Below are positions 10,264 to 21,102 of a stretch of DNA of 64,000 nt, one piece after another. Numbering within the stretch: the first letter of the stretch is position 1; each line of letters opens with the position of its first letter. The DNA lies in assembly GCF_001316005.1 (NCBI RefSeq), contig NZ_BBBJ01000006.1:62001-126000 (forward strand), written 5' to 3'. This DNA is from Vulcanisaeta distributa JCM 11217. Lineage in GTDB: Archaea > Thermoproteota > Thermoprotei > Thermoproteales > Thermocladiaceae. Position numbers and translations under genes: made by a program. The notes under the pieces are model-generated. The model searched no databases, had not been told where the DNA came from, and saw only the letters and a program-made list of their open reading frames with translations.

Positions 10264-10393
10264 TGATTATCACCATGGCGTAATTACTCACGGAATTTGC
10301 TAAATAAAGTACTTTTAGTAGGAAGCTTTCAATGACTATGATCATCACGAATATAATCACAATCAATATCGCTGTGAGTACGTACCTAATCAT
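10232..10393 (-). CDS. Small single-helix membrane protein
   Basis: 53 residues, beginning MIRYVLTAILIVIIFVMI, with a single long hydrophobic helix. It overlaps its neighbours at both ends (4 bp with the gene before, about 32 bp with the gene after), as tightly coupled operon members do. Too short to assign a family. It probably belongs to the same surface-structure cluster. Confidence 0.45.
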   Translation of the reverse strand: MIRYVLTAILIVIIFVMIIVIESFLLKVLYLANSVSNYAMVIINGSRRLLNIP

Positions 10394-10575
10394 TTAATCA
10401 CCGAGTTAATCCATTGAATAATTGAATTAAGCTCTCGAATAAGCCCTATGTTACTCCTTATTAACTCTACATAAAATGAGACGACGATTATTGAGAGTAT
10501 CACCGAAATTACCGTGAGTATTAGTGATCCATACTCCTGAAACAGAATGTTCAGCGCCTCCTCAAGAGACTTCAC
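10390..10575 (-). CDS. Small membrane protein, first gene of pilus-like cluster
   Basis: 61 residues: a short acidic N-terminus (MKSLEEALNILFQEYG), one hydrophobic helix (SLILTVISVILSIIVVSFYV) and an amphipathic C-terminal helix. The helix preceded by a short charged stretch and a Gly resembles a class III signal peptide of pilins, though there is no convincing cleavage motif. It leads a four-gene overlapping cluster running to 9146. A TATA-like element (ATATATCGAATTG) lies about 20-25 nt upstream. Confidence 0.5.
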   Translation of the reverse strand: MKSLEEALNILFQEYGSLILTVISVILSIIVVSFYVELIRSNIGLIRELNSIIQWINSVIK

Positions 10576-10620
10576 AATTAAATTATTGTCAATTCGATAT
10601 ATAAGCCACTACAGCATTGA

Positions 10621-12606
10621 TCATTGGGAAAACAGGCGCGTGCTGCTGATTACGTGGCTTATTAACCGCTTCACCTCATCAGCCAGATACCTCCTACACT
10701 CAACCTCAAGTACCTCACCCTTAACATGCCTCTCCTCACTAAGTGCCTCCTCAATGGTATTTCTCGTAATTATTTCGTAAACCCTCGCCTCAACCTTACC
10801 ATCACTAGCCCTAACCACACGACCAACCCTCTGAATCATTTGTCTCTGGGAACCTGTTCCAGAAAGTATTATTGCCACATCCGCATCCGGCACATCAACG
10901 CCCTCATCGAGTACCGTCGTCGTCACAATAACCTTATACACGCCCCCCCTAGCAAACGCCTTAAAGATCGAGTCTCTGTCGCTCGTCTTAGACGTTATTA
11001 GCGCAGTGATGGGTCCCAACTCCTCCTTAAGGACTTTATACAACTCCTCGGCCTGCTTTATGAACTGGGTGAAGACAATGATCTTACTACCAATGTTAAC
11101 CTCAGCCTTCACTATCTCCTTGGCAACGCCTATTTTGGCGCTAGCCGTACTCGCTATATTCCTCAGGACAATCGCGTTATCACCAGCCTCTCATAGCTCC
11201 TTCTCTCCTCAGGTGTTAAGTCAACGTATATCCTGAAATGCCTAACTGGAACGACCAATTTAGCCTCGATCATGTCCCTATAATCAGCCTGATAAACAAT
11301 ATCACCGGCACTTAGGAAGATCAGGTGCTCATTATTATCACTCCTCCTCGGCGTGGCGGACAATGCAAGCCTAAACGGCGCCCTAAGCCTAAATGCAACC
11401 TCCTTGAAGGTATCGGCAGGAACGTGGTGCGCCTCGTCAAACGTGACCAAGTCAAACCTATCACTTATCTCAGCTATCCTATTAACTGCCGAGTTGTAAA
11501 TCGCCACAGTAACCTCCCCTAATATCATCAAAACCACCACCCAACCTACCTGCCCTAATGCCTAAGTACTTCATTATCCTTTCGTACCATTGATTCATTA
11601 GTTCTTCCGTGATTACGAGTATTATCGCTGGCACCTTCACAGTGGCCAGAGCCTTGAGGGCTATGAAGGTCTTACCGCCACCAGTCGGTACGACAATCGT
11701 ACCCCCCCTCTTACCAGCCTTCAGCCAGGCATCGAGAGCTCTCTCCTGAAAGGGCAGGAGCTTAACCTCATCCTTAGGGACTTGTATTTGCCTTGGGCTC
11801 CATGGCAGGTCAACCACCTTATAACCACTCTTTACCAGTAATTCCCTTACCGTATCCCTGAGAAATACGGGGAATCTAATCACGACCTTATTGCTTTCTC
11901 GAACAATGTCGTCCTTGCGTACGAGCCTTAAATCACGCTTATTCAGATTACCCTCCTTATCGGTGACGTAGTACGGTATGGTTAAGCCCCCTCAACTTCT
12001 CATAGAGCTCCTTAGATAGAAAGTGCAGTTCAGCACTATCAAGCTTAACTTGACCGTCCACCACTCAATCCTCCTCATGAACAAGTCCCTTAACTTATTA
12101 TTGGCCAGGGCAAACTCACGAGCCCTCCTAAGGGCTAGTTCCACATCACCAATCACTGGCTTGCCAATGAGTAACTGCCTAATGTTATCCACGGCCCTAT
12201 CAACATACTCCTCAAATGAGGATACACCGCCTATGTAATTCCTATCACTTTTAATGAAGTCCCTTATTAGGCATGACAGTGAGATAATGTATAAACCACC
12301 CTCCTCGCCCAACACGCAGTCGCTTGGTATGGAACCGAGACTTCCCAAGTCCTCAACACCGATTACACCACCTGACGAGTTTACGAGTATAGTCCTCATT
12401 AATTTCTCAGTCTCCTCACTAGTTAGTTCAAGCAATTCCTTCAGCTCTCTAATCAACGAGAGTGAGTAAACCTTGCCAGACCAATACTCGCCATTCCACC
12501 TAAACCCCCCCAGCTCCTTCAACCTATCCTTAACCCTCGATACCCTATCCCACGGCCACTCCCTCCTAATCTCAACACCGCCATTTATGACAACCCTAAA
12601 TAGCAC
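10621..12606 (-). CDS. XPB/Rad25-type DNA helicase (several frameshifts)
   Basis: SF2 helicase of about 660 residues, probably in nucleotide excision repair or transcription. The N-terminal about 200 residues are a specific domain (VKDRLKELGGFRWNGEYWSGK). The motor follows: motif I PTGGGKTF, motif II DEAHH, motif III SATP, and in the second RecA domain VLDEGVDVPDADVAII and the arginine-finger motif QRVGRVVR. Four breaks (near 12045, 11993, 11530 and 11190) each need one base, for example G5 to G4 at 11993, so I read one gene rather than four. Archaeal XPB often pairs with Bax1; no Bax1 is seen here. It ends 45 bp from the pilus-like cluster. Confidence 0.85.
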
Positions 12607-12667
12607 TAACCATGTATTAATTGCACAGTACTTAAAACTTACAAAGGTTTAATCTTCATAATCCTCA

Positions 12668-13687
12668 ATGAACCTAATTGACTACCCAAGATGGCCATCA
12701 CTCGCGAGGGAGTCAATACTCAATGTGCCTATGGACTTGAGGAGTACTAGGCTGAGCATTGACGGTAAGGTCATTGATTATAGCGAGGAGGTTGATTCAG
12801 TGGTCATTACGGGGATGGGTGGTAGTGGCGTTGTTGGCGACATAATCAATGACCTGTGCTGGTTCTGGGATTGCAGAGTACCCATAATTGTAAGTAAGAA
12901 CATGAGGTTGCCAAGGAGGTTGTCAAGGCCGTTGGTTATAGCCATTAGTTACTCGGGTAACACCGCCGAGACCATAATGAGCGCCAATGAGGCGTTGTCC
13001 AGGGGGGGATATCCAGTGATTGGCATTACGACAGGCGGTAGGTTAAGCACGGCACTCAGTAGCAAGGGCGTACCCGTTGTCCTAATCCCAAAGGCCTCAG
13101 CACCCAGGTATGGACTACCCGCGCTGCTATACCCAGCGCTCCTTATCCTGGAGAGGTTCGGCATTACTTCAATAACTAATGAGTTGGAGAGCGGTATTGC
13201 CGGAATCGAGAATGCCCTTAAGCACGTTGACGATGCGACAAACCTAGCTAAGCAGTTAATGAATTCAATACCCGTGGTTTGGGTCACAGAGAGTAGGCGC
13301 GGTGTTGGTATTAGGTTTAAGAACGACCTTAATGAAAACGCCAAGTACTACTCGGTGGTTTCCGTAGTGCCCGAGGGCGCCCATAACGATATAGCCGCGG
13401 TCACAACGAAGCAAGGCGGTTTAAGGCATGTGGCGATAATGGGACCCAATGATTATGAGGCTTATATGAGGAGGTGCTCATCGACGTGTTATCCTCGTTT
13501 GGAGCGAAGCCAATAATCATAAGGCTTGAGGGTAGGACGCCCCTGGAGACTGAGATGTATGGTGTGACGTACCTGGGCATGGTAACGCTAGCGTTGGCCG
13601 AGTTATTGGGCGTTTGAGCCTGTATCCACGGAACCAATTGATAGGCTAAAGAACTTACTCAGCGAGAGGAGGGTATTTCCGATTTAA
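12668..13687 (+). CDS. Bifunctional phosphoglucose/phosphomannose isomerase
   Basis: Interconverts glucose-6-P or mannose-6-P with fructose-6-P in crenarchaeal sugar metabolism. SIS domain motifs are visible: VVITGMGGSGVVGD (phosphate loop, about residues 44-58) and ISYSGNTAET (about 95-104). VPEGAHNDI carries the catalytic Glu and His region of the archaeal PGI/PMI family. About 335 residues in all. Two shifts occur: near 13470, and an extra T near 13607 (GTTTGAG should be GTTGAG, giving LLGVEPVSTEPIDRL). With both repaired the stop is at 13687, overlapping the 3' end of the convergent transporter gene by 29 bp. Confidence 0.87.
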
Positions 13688-14855
13688 ATGTTTCGAGGCC
13701 TGAACCCATGTAAAACCTAGTGAATGCGATTGCTATGGTTATTACAGGTATCAGGAGCAAGGCCATTGACAGCCTAATACCTATTAAGTCAGTTGAGATT
13801 CCGAATAGTGCTGGTACGATTATTCCCAGGACACCCTGGAATGCCGCGAAGTAAGAGTTCGCCGCATTCCTCTCCTCAACGCTCGTTCCTCTACTAATCA
13901 TTAGTGTTGAAAGTGGGTATGTCGAGCCGTGGGGTATGCCGAGTATTGACATAGAGATTATGAACACTGCGTAATTGGGTGATAGGTAAAGAAGTGCTAT
14001 GCCTGTTATAGTTAGTGCTATGGAGATTAGCATTGGTTTGAATAGGCTTCTTGGTACACGAATTGTTAGGTAAAGCCTAGTAAGGAAGGAGGTAAGGAAA
14101 AAGGGTACGAATGAGAAGTAGGCTAGGTACCTACTAACGTGGTATATGCTCTGTGCGTATATTGCTATGAACGTTGTAAAGACAACGAAGGGAATACTAT
14201 ACGTGGAGTTCGCGAGCAATGCCGATATTAAGCCCTTATTCCTAATCACATGCGCGGCACCAATACTCCTCCTTGGCTCCTTAGGGTCTGGTGGAAATCG
14301 TACCTTCAATGAAAGAGCTAAAGAAAGCACCGCCAGTGGTATGAATAGTAGGAATACGTACCTATAGCCAAGGCGGGTTAATAGGTATGTCTCGAGCAAT
14401 GGGCCAGCAACAAGACTCGTGCTCAAGGCCAGTGTGTAAAGTACGAGTATTCTCTCTGCGGTAAATTGATCACCAACAATGCTCGCCGACGTGAGTATGT
14501 TGGGCATTATTAGGCCATAAGCAAAGCCCGTGAGTATTGAGACGATCCAAATACTTAGAGAATTGGCTAGGAAGTACGCGGGTAATAAGGTCACTATCAA
14601 TGCGTTGGAGATTATGAAGAGTAGTCTCCTCGTTGATCCAGGTAGTCTGGCATTAATGAATACTATGGATGCGAGGTTTACAGCGGTAACTGTCGACACT
14701 AGAAAACCAACTAGGTAATTAGTGAATGATAGGTCGTACTTAGCCAGCAGTGGTGCTGTCGTCCCAATCATATTATTGGTTGCGCGGGTGGCGAAGGTTA
14801 TTAGGAATATAATGATTGCGTAATGGGTTATTTCCCGATTAATACGCACATCCAT
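13659..14855 (-). CDS. Major facilitator superfamily transporter
   Basis: About 398 residues with roughly 12 hydrophobic helices in two halves joined by a basic loop (KVRFPPDPKEPRRS). Substrate unknown. An A-motif-like loop and the overall spacing match MFS sugar or drug transporters. I start it at the ATG at 14855, about 25 nt downstream of a TATA-like TTTTTAAAG; a GTG five codons earlier is also in frame. No frameshift is needed and the gene has no G7 run, in contrast to its neighbours. Confidence 0.8.
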   Translation of the reverse strand: MDVRINREITHYAIIIFLITFATRATNNMIGTTAPLLAKYDLSFTNYLVGFLVSTVTAVNLASIVFINARLPGSTRRLLFIISNALIVTLLPAYFLANSLSIWIVSILTGFAYGLIMPNILTSASIVGDQFTAERILVLYTLALSTSLVAGPLLETYLLTRLGYRYVFLLFIPLAVLSLALSLKVRFPPDPKEPRRSIGAAHVIRNKGLISALLANSTYSIPFVVFTTFIAIYAQSIYHVSRYLAYFSFVPFFLTSFLTRLYLTIRVPRSLFKPMLISIALTITGIALLYLSPNYAVFIISMSILGIPHGSTYPLSTLMISRGTSVEERNAANSYFAAFQGVLGIIVPALFGISTDLIGIRLSMALLLIPVITIAIAFTRFYMGSGLETFKSEIPSSR

Positions 14856-14916
14856 CAACGGGAAACCCACACTTTAAAAACCATTCCCAACCTACCCATT
14901 AATTTTAATCAATCCC

Positions 14917-15831
14917 TTAGTAAACAGGTGTGAGCCAATTCATGTACTTACTTACCTTACCGTGAACCACATCCATGTAGTAATTCCTTACCTTGAGCGT
15001 TATTGGACCTGGTTCTCCATTACCTATGACTCTACCATCTATGTTCACCACGGGAGTTACCTCAGCGGCCGTCCCCCCCGTGAAGAAGACCTCATCAGCC
15101 GTGTACAGCTCCTCCCTGGCTATCCTCTTCTCAATAACCGTCAGCCCCCCCAGGTCTCTGGCTATGGTGATTACCGTATCCCTAGTGATGCCCTCAAGGA
15201 TTGAGTCATAAGTCGGCGGCGTGTAGAGCACGCCATCCTTAACAATGAATACGTTCTCTCCACTACCCTCAGCTACGTAACCATCACGATTAAGCAAAAT
15301 AGCCTCATCAAATCCAGAGACTTTAGCGTCGAGCAACGCGATCACGGAGTTCACGTAAATGCCGCCGACCTTAGCCCTCATTGGAAACATGGAATTATGA
15401 ACCCTCAACCAACTAACAACCTTAGCCTTAACACCCCCCCTGGGTTCCAGGTAATGGCCAAAGGGTATGGCTATTATGGCCGTGGTCGTCTCCAAGTCCC
15501 TAATGTCCAGATTTACCGTTGACGCAGATACGAAGGTTATCGGCCTTATATAAACGTTTTCACGTACCTCATTAGCCTTTAGCAACTCCACGGTAGCATC
15601 AACTAACTCATCAATGCCATAATTAACCCTAATACCCATTATCTTGGCTGAATTATGAAACCTGACATAGTGATCCCTAGCCCTAAATATGTACAGATTA
15701 TTACTCTCGGAGTTCCAATAGGCCCTTATGCCCTCGAAGACTGACGTACCGTAGTGCAATGCATGCGTGAGTATGGGTATTACAGCCTCCCTCTCGGGAA
15801 CAAGCTTACCATCTACCCATACATACTTCAT
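14917..15831 (-). CDS. ilvE: Branched-chain amino acid aminotransferase
   Basis: Fold-type IV PLP enzyme for the last step of Val, Leu and Ile synthesis. The 304-residue protein starts MKYVWVDGKLV and contains HALHYGTSVFEGIRAY, the PLP-Lys context RAKVGGIYVNS (about Lys154), and the conserved GTAAEVTP loop near the C-terminus. That loop reads TGGTAAEVTP because a G4 has become G7. Extra Gly residues at EPRGG and DLGGL have the same origin. The protein is otherwise full length and in frame. It is followed upstream by a metal regulator on the same strand, with no evident functional link. Confidence 0.93.
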   Translation of the reverse strand: MKYVWVDGKLVPEREAVIPILTHALHYGTSVFEGIRAYWNSESNNLYIFRARDHYVRFHNSAKIMGIRVNYGIDELVDATVELLKANEVRENVYIRPITFVSASTVNLDIRDLETTTAIIAIPFGHYLEPRGGVKAKVVSWLRVHNSMFPMRAKVGGIYVNSVIALLDAKVSGFDEAILLNRDGYVAEGSGENVFIVKDGVLYTPPTYDSILEGITRDTVITIARDLGGLTVIEKRIAREELYTADEVFFTGGTAAEVTPVVNIDGRVIGNGEPGPITLKVRNYYMDVVHGKVSKYMNWLTPVY

Positions 15832-15897
15832 TAACTAGCCTACAATAAACTCCTTATTAAGCATTATCACATATATAATATATTTGCATGACGGCAT

Positions 15898-16305
15898 TCA
15901 CGAACTAGGGCTTGGTATGTCTCTACCATGCGGGCACTTACTCGGTCTTCCTAAATACTCATAGAGCTTATCCACGACCTCCTCAGGCAAGGCATAATCA
16001 AACATCCTAGCCAATTCACAGGCCTTGTCCGGATCTATCCCTGCCCTAACAAGCAGCGTTTCAACGACTCTATGGGCCCTAATTAATGAGTTCATCTCCC
16101 TAATGCCCTCATCAGTTATGAAAATACCACCATCCCTCCTCTCCACGAAACCCTTCTTAATTAGGTGATTTATCTCCTCATACGCACTCGCAGTCGAGAC
16201 ACCAAGCGCCTTTGCAACTCCAAATATTGTCGCACCAGAGCCCTTATCATTCATCCCCCCCTTAATCACCAACAGGTATAGGAATTCCCTACTGGATATT
16301 CTCAC
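15898..16305 (-). CDS. DtxR/MntR-like metal-dependent regulator
   Basis: About 135 residues. The N-terminal winged helix (GVAKALGVSTASAYEEINHLIKKG as its recognition region, residues about 28-55) and the beta wing (ERRDGGIFITDEG) are followed by a helical dimerisation domain. RAHRVVETLLVRAGIDPDKA matches the DtxR/IdeR metal-binding helix. There is no SH3-like third domain. It lies about 60 bp from an Nramp-type transporter gene on the same strand, so it probably controls manganese or iron uptake through that gene. A C-terminal KCPHGRDIPSPSS also fits the family. Family call good; metal not known. Confidence 0.8.
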   Translation of the reverse strand: MRISSREFLYLLVIKGGMNDKGSGATIFGVAKALGVSTASAYEEINHLIKKGFVERRDGGIFITDEGIREMNSLIRAHRVVETLLVRAGIDPDKACELARMFDYALPEEVVDKLYEYLGRPSKCPHGRDIPSPSS

Positions 16306-16363
16306 ATGCAGTCACATACTACACTTAGTAAAGGTCTAATAAACCTTATTCCCAAATAACGAC

Positions 16364-17642
16364 TTAAACCGCCGTTATTATCGCGTAGATTCCAGCAATA
16401 ATTAATGCGGTCGTAACAACATATAACGTGATGGCCCTAGCCCTACCTATCACGTAATCACCAACGACATCCCTCCTCGAAACGAGGCTTATCAATAGGT
16501 AGGTGGGTATTGCCAGGGCTACCGCGTTAAATACCATGATACCCAGTATCAAGTTAACGAGATCCCTCATGAAGAGTATTATTAGGGCGGCGGGCACGAC
16601 CTCAACCACGTAAAAAGCATAGAAGCCCCTGGCCTCACACATCCTCCTACTAAGCCTGCGGGCCAATTAAAGTACTCACTAAGTCCATAGGCAAAGCCCA
16701 GGCTTATCACGAATATTGCGAGTAATGCTGCGGCTATCATACCCACGGCAGCCACCACGAACCAATACGGGCTAATGACCCTGCCAATGGAGAGGAGTGC
16801 CGATTGAAAACCATCAACAACCCCCCCACCCCCCCTGGCCCTAAGCAATAACCAACCAATAGGCTACCTATCATCAGCGTCTCACTTATCACGGCCCCCA
16901 TCACGGTCTCAAACCTCTCATGAGTGTAATGCTCCCTCCTTAAGCCCTTATCAACAATCGCCGACTGCTGGTAATAAAGCATCCAGGGCATTATCACCGC
17001 GCCTATATTCGCCGCAAGCAATGTCACGTATAGGGAATTAGCGTATGAGCTCGGTAGAAACATCGATAATAACGCGCCGTAAACCTCCTGGGGGGGCTTA
17101 ATGGGTATTACAATGAAGGCCGCTAGATACACTAGTATGAATGCGGAGATCGCAAGCAACACATTCTCAACTCTCTTATACGAACCACCCATTAGTATTA
17201 TCGCCGTGTGAAACGCCAGGACTGAGATCACGGAAATAACCACGGGCACGCCAAAGAGAAGTCCAATTGCTGATATGGCCGCGTACTCACCGACGTAGGC
17301 AGCACCATCTATTATGAGCATGGCAATCAGCGATATTGCCGCAACCTTATTACCATAGACCTCCCTAAGCAGCGTTCCCATACCCTTCCCACTACCCAAT
17401 GCGGCTCTAATGGTCAATTCCTGAATAAAGTATAGGGGTATGGTTAGGAGTATTAGCCAGGGTATCATCGCAAGCCCCCCCGTGTAGTAACCGCTCTGCA
17501 TAGCCGTGAGTATGCTTGGGGGGGCATCGACATCAGCAAGCATCGTTAACCAGCCGGGACCAATCAATACCCTAAATGAGTCGCTAATTCCCTTAATACT
17601 ATTCGATACTCTCTCCTGAAAATTCACGCTAGAGCCACACAA
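16364..17642 (-). CDS. Nramp-family divalent metal transporter (frameshifted)
   Basis: Proton-coupled metal (Mn2+/Fe2+-type) permease of about 425 residues with 10-11 membrane helices. The first helix carries GPGWLTMLADVDAPPS, corresponding to the DPGN metal site of the family but altered, as in some archaeal members. Helix 6 (LLAANIGAVIMPWM) has the second unwound motif. Two breaks, near 16850 (G7 and C7 runs) and near 16665, are most likely read errors; I join the parts. The adjacent DtxR-like gene is its likely regulator. The altered first motif leaves open a non-canonical substrate. Confidence 0.82.
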
Positions 17643-17726
17643 GCACCTACTTAATTAATATTTTTCCTGAGACAAGTGAAAAAGTAGTGCATGTACTAAG
17701 TACCGTGAACAACCCTAACCTTACCC

Positions 17727-18899
17727 TCAATACCCCCTGAGCAGGGCATAGAATAGGACAACGGCAGTTGCATAAAGAATAGAGGTTATGTATAGGGGCA
17801 TGTCAAGGTAACCAATATCCATTAAGTAACCACCAATGCCTGGACCAACGGCTCGCGGTATCGAGGATATCATATTCCAGATACCAAACACCCTACCTCG
17901 TTCTTCCCTGGGCACCAATTCATTAATGAGTGATGTCAGTAATGGGTTTGCCATGTTCATGAGAGTGTTCCTAATTATGAATAGAGCCAGTAATAGTGGT
18001 AGGTCGTATATTGACGGCATTATCGCAAGCACGCCTGTGGCCAAGCCCTCAAGCGTTACCACGGAGATCACCCTACTACGTAGTAGTCTCGATACTGTTG
18101 GTGCCATCAATGTGCCTAGGGCGAGCGTTGCGTTGGATATTGCGTAGACAATGCCCAGGCTGGCAATGTTTATGTGAAACTTTAGGTAGAACCAAAGGCT
18201 GAATAGTGGTATTATCACGCCAGCCCCCCCAAGGCCTATCAATGCCTCAGGTAATAGTCTCTTTATTAGCCATGACGAACGTAATCTACCCAAATCCCTA
18301 AGGCTTATTCTCTCAATCTTCGCATTCACGATAACTGGGTCCAAATGCCTAATTGCATTGAGCACTAGAGGTATTGTTAGGTAGACGGCTATTGCCTCGG
18401 CTATGAATATCAGCTCATAACCAAGACGCCCAAGGTAGCTAGGTAGAACGGCCATTGCGGAACCAACAACGCTGAAGACTATGTTGAAGGATGATGATAA
18501 GCTAAACGCCTCATCTGAGACATTCCTCTGCTTAGCGAATTCACCGACTATGGCCGTGAGTACTACGTATCGATTAAATAATGCCGTCAATAAGTAGGCT
18601 ATTGAAACAATGATAGGTACTCCAACAGTCATTAATAGTATTAGGGAGCCGCTAATTATGGACAATACCGTGAAGAGCCTAACCCTATCCATGTAATCCG
18701 TTAGATAGCCAACGACTAATGAACCAAGGGCATTTATCAATGAGAAGAGCCCGAGGACGATGCCGATGAGCGTGGTTGACATACCAATACTTAACATGTA
18801 TATTGAGAGGATAACGGAATTAGCACCCCAAATAATACCGCTTAGTGAATTAGCCGTTACCAGGAGAAAACCAATGCGTCCAATGCGCCTAAACGACAT
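17727..18899 (-). CDS. Major facilitator superfamily transporter
   Basis: About 390 residues, 12 predicted helices. The loop after helix 2 (GYLTDYMDRVR) and its counterpart in the second half (LVPREERGRVFGIWN) are classical MFS signatures. The substrate is unknown. I start at the ATG at 18899 (MSFRRIGRIGF); the 31 codons further upstream in frame look non-coding. At the 3' end CAGGGGGTATTGA stops translation; with four Gs instead of five it would read through to RGIEGKVRVVHGT and stop at 17696. Confidence 0.78.
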   Translation of the reverse strand: MSFRRIGRIGFLLVTANSLSGIIWGANSVILSIYMLSIGMSTTLIGIVLGLFSLINALGSLVVGYLTDYMDRVRLFTVLSIISGSLILLMTVGVPIIVSIAYLLTALFNRYVVLTAIVGEFAKQRNVSDEAFSLSSSFNIVFSVVGSAMAVLPSYLGRLGYELIFIAEAIAVYLTIPLVLNAIRHLDPVIVNAKIERISLRDLGRLRSSWLIKRLLPEALIGLGGAGVIIPLFSLWFYLKFHINIASLGIVYAISNATLALGTLMAPTVSRLLRSRVISVVTLEGLATGVLAIMPSIYDLPLLLALFIIRNTLMNMANPLLTSLINELVPREERGRVFGIWNMISSIPRAVGPGIGGYLMDIGYLDMPLYITSILYATAVVLFYALLRGY

Positions 18900-19019
18900 T
18901 AGGCATTGATTAGGAGCTTGGGTTAATAAGGCGTATTCTTCATTTGGAATAGAAAATTTAACAAAAAGATAATTAATGGAATAATTGATCAAAGGGGGGG
19001 ATATTGATCTAAAGAGAAA

Positions 19020-19032
19020 TGTTTAAAAATAG
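19020..19032 (+). promoter_or_regulatory. TATA box of the sedolisin gene
   Basis: GTTTAAAAATAG lies about 25-30 nt before the ATG at 19053, the spacing expected for a leaderless archaeal transcript. Confidence 0.5.
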
Positions 19033-19052
19033 TAAGAGCAATTAGTTAATTT

Positions 19053-21001
19053 ATGACGAATTTAACAAGGGCGGTACTAATAACAATGGCGTTAGTACTA
19101 ATCATGGCAATAACGGTAGTGGCTCATGCCCAAGGATTCCCACCGTCGGGTCCATCAACAACCCCTCAATACTTCACATGCACCGAGGTAATACCAACGG
19201 TATCAGGCTCTACCCTAAGTCACGTAATAATTTGGTTGAGGCTTAATAACGTGACCACATCCAATGGCTTACTATACCTCCTAGACCAAATGTATTACAA
19301 CCCATTTAGTCCGTATTACCACGAATTCATCACTCCTCAAGAGTTTGCCGAGTGGTACTCACCGCCTGGTTATGTCTTTAGTTATATAACGGGTCTTGCT
19401 GAGGAGTATGGCTTAGTCGTTAATTACACATTCCCAATGCTCATAGAAGCCACTGGCAACGCATCGGCAGTAGACAACTTCCTAACAGCCCTACAATCAG
19501 CACCAGGTAATGTCCAGAAATGGATATTATCGGGTGAATGCATACCAATCGGCTACTTCTACGTAGGTAGTGTTACGCCATCCTATAAACCGCAGTACGT
19601 AGCCACGTACTTAAACACCACCAACGTGAATACCGTACTTACAACCAACGTTACCTTACTAAACGGAGTACCATTACAGATTAGGTATCGTCAGGCAGAG
19701 ATATGGCTACCAAAGGGTCTAGAGTTCATCTATGACGAGTTACCACTATTCAGCGGATACACATACAGCGGTTACACGGGCCAGGGCCTAACCATAGCCA
19801 TCGTTGACGCCTTTGGAGACTTTGAGGGTGCCTATAACGCGACATTCACGGGCATCGTTCCATCAAAGTACGTATCAGTTGCGTGCCAGGACCTGGCGAC
19901 TTTCGATAGTAAGTTTAACTTACCGCCGCCTGCTTCATGCCAGGTCATTTACCCAACCGGCGTGCCAATACTCACGCCTGAGAATATCTACACGGCGGCT
20001 GGTTGGTCCTGGGAGACCGCATTAGACATTGAGTATGCTCATACGATGGCACCTGGCGCCAAAATACTTCTCGTTGTATCGCCTGACTCTGGCGATGACC
20101 TATTCGTTGATGTAGAGTATGTGGTCGCTAATCACCTAGCCAACTTCATAAGCCTTAGCTGGGGCGCCTATGAGGACATGTTCTATTACCCACCACCAAG
20201 TTACAACCTACTCTATGGCTATGACGAGATATTCATGCAGGCAGCTGCGGAGGGCATTGGAGTATTCGCTGCATCCGGCGATAGCGGCGCCTTCGACACG
20301 TATTGGCTGTACCTTAACATGCCCATGGAACCAAGCGTCCTATACCCAGCCAGCGACCCATGGGTAACAGGCGTTGGTGGTACTACACTTAGGGGGGGTG
20401 TGATTAGCCCCATAATGACTAGTCGTATTGAATATGCATGGAATTGGAATAGCCACTACATGTGGGGTAGTGGTGGTGGTTACTCCTTTGCCTTCTTAGA
20501 GACGCCTGGGCAGGCGTTGATACATATTATTTATGAGAGGACCTACGTGTATGAGCCAGACCTGGGTGTCTACTTCTACACTGTTGGGCATAGGGGGGGT
20601 GTTCCGGACATTGCGGCGGATGCTGACCCATTCACCGGCGTCTTAATAGTCCTTAATGGCATCATACCACCCTACCTAATCGGTGGCACTAGCTTGGCGA
20701 CGCTCTATCCGCGGGCATGACAACCACAATACAGAGCTACCTATACGGCACTGGCGTTGACTACACAATAGGCGACCTAGCACCCAACCTATACCTACTG
20801 TATTACTATTACCCATGCCAATTCTATGCATGGAGTACAGCATACCCAACCCGTTGGTTCTTAACTGGAGTACCTGGGGGCTATGTTTGTGACTCTTGGT
20901 GGCGAGAATGGACTTTACTGGGTTATTCAGGGCCGGTGGAACCGGTTGATGGCCTTGGGCAGATAAACGTCTATGGCCTAGCCACCTACTTCCGTACATA
21001 A
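19053..21001 (+). CDS. Secreted sedolisin (S53) acid peptidase
   Basis: Secreted serine-carboxyl protease, active at low pH. A signal peptide (residues 1-26, ending AITVVAHAQ) is followed by a pro-kumamolisin domain, then the catalytic domain. Glu321 and Asp in WETALDIEY form the acid pair, AASGDSG holds the oxyanion Asp, and Ser547 lies in GGTSLAT. The frame breaks right after that Ser: one base restores LATPLSAGMTTT and the gene continues to 21001. Near 20875 a further shift may alter the Ca2+-binding tail. Several NxS/T sites suggest glycosylation. It stands alone with its own TATA box, convergent with marC. Confidence 0.88.
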
Positions 21002-21102
21002 CGCCGAGGTATCTCTTCATATCTCAAATGCAGATTGGCTAGGGCAATAATGAAGATTTATTAAAATTAAAATTTATCACTCAATTTCACTATAATATTC
21101 AA

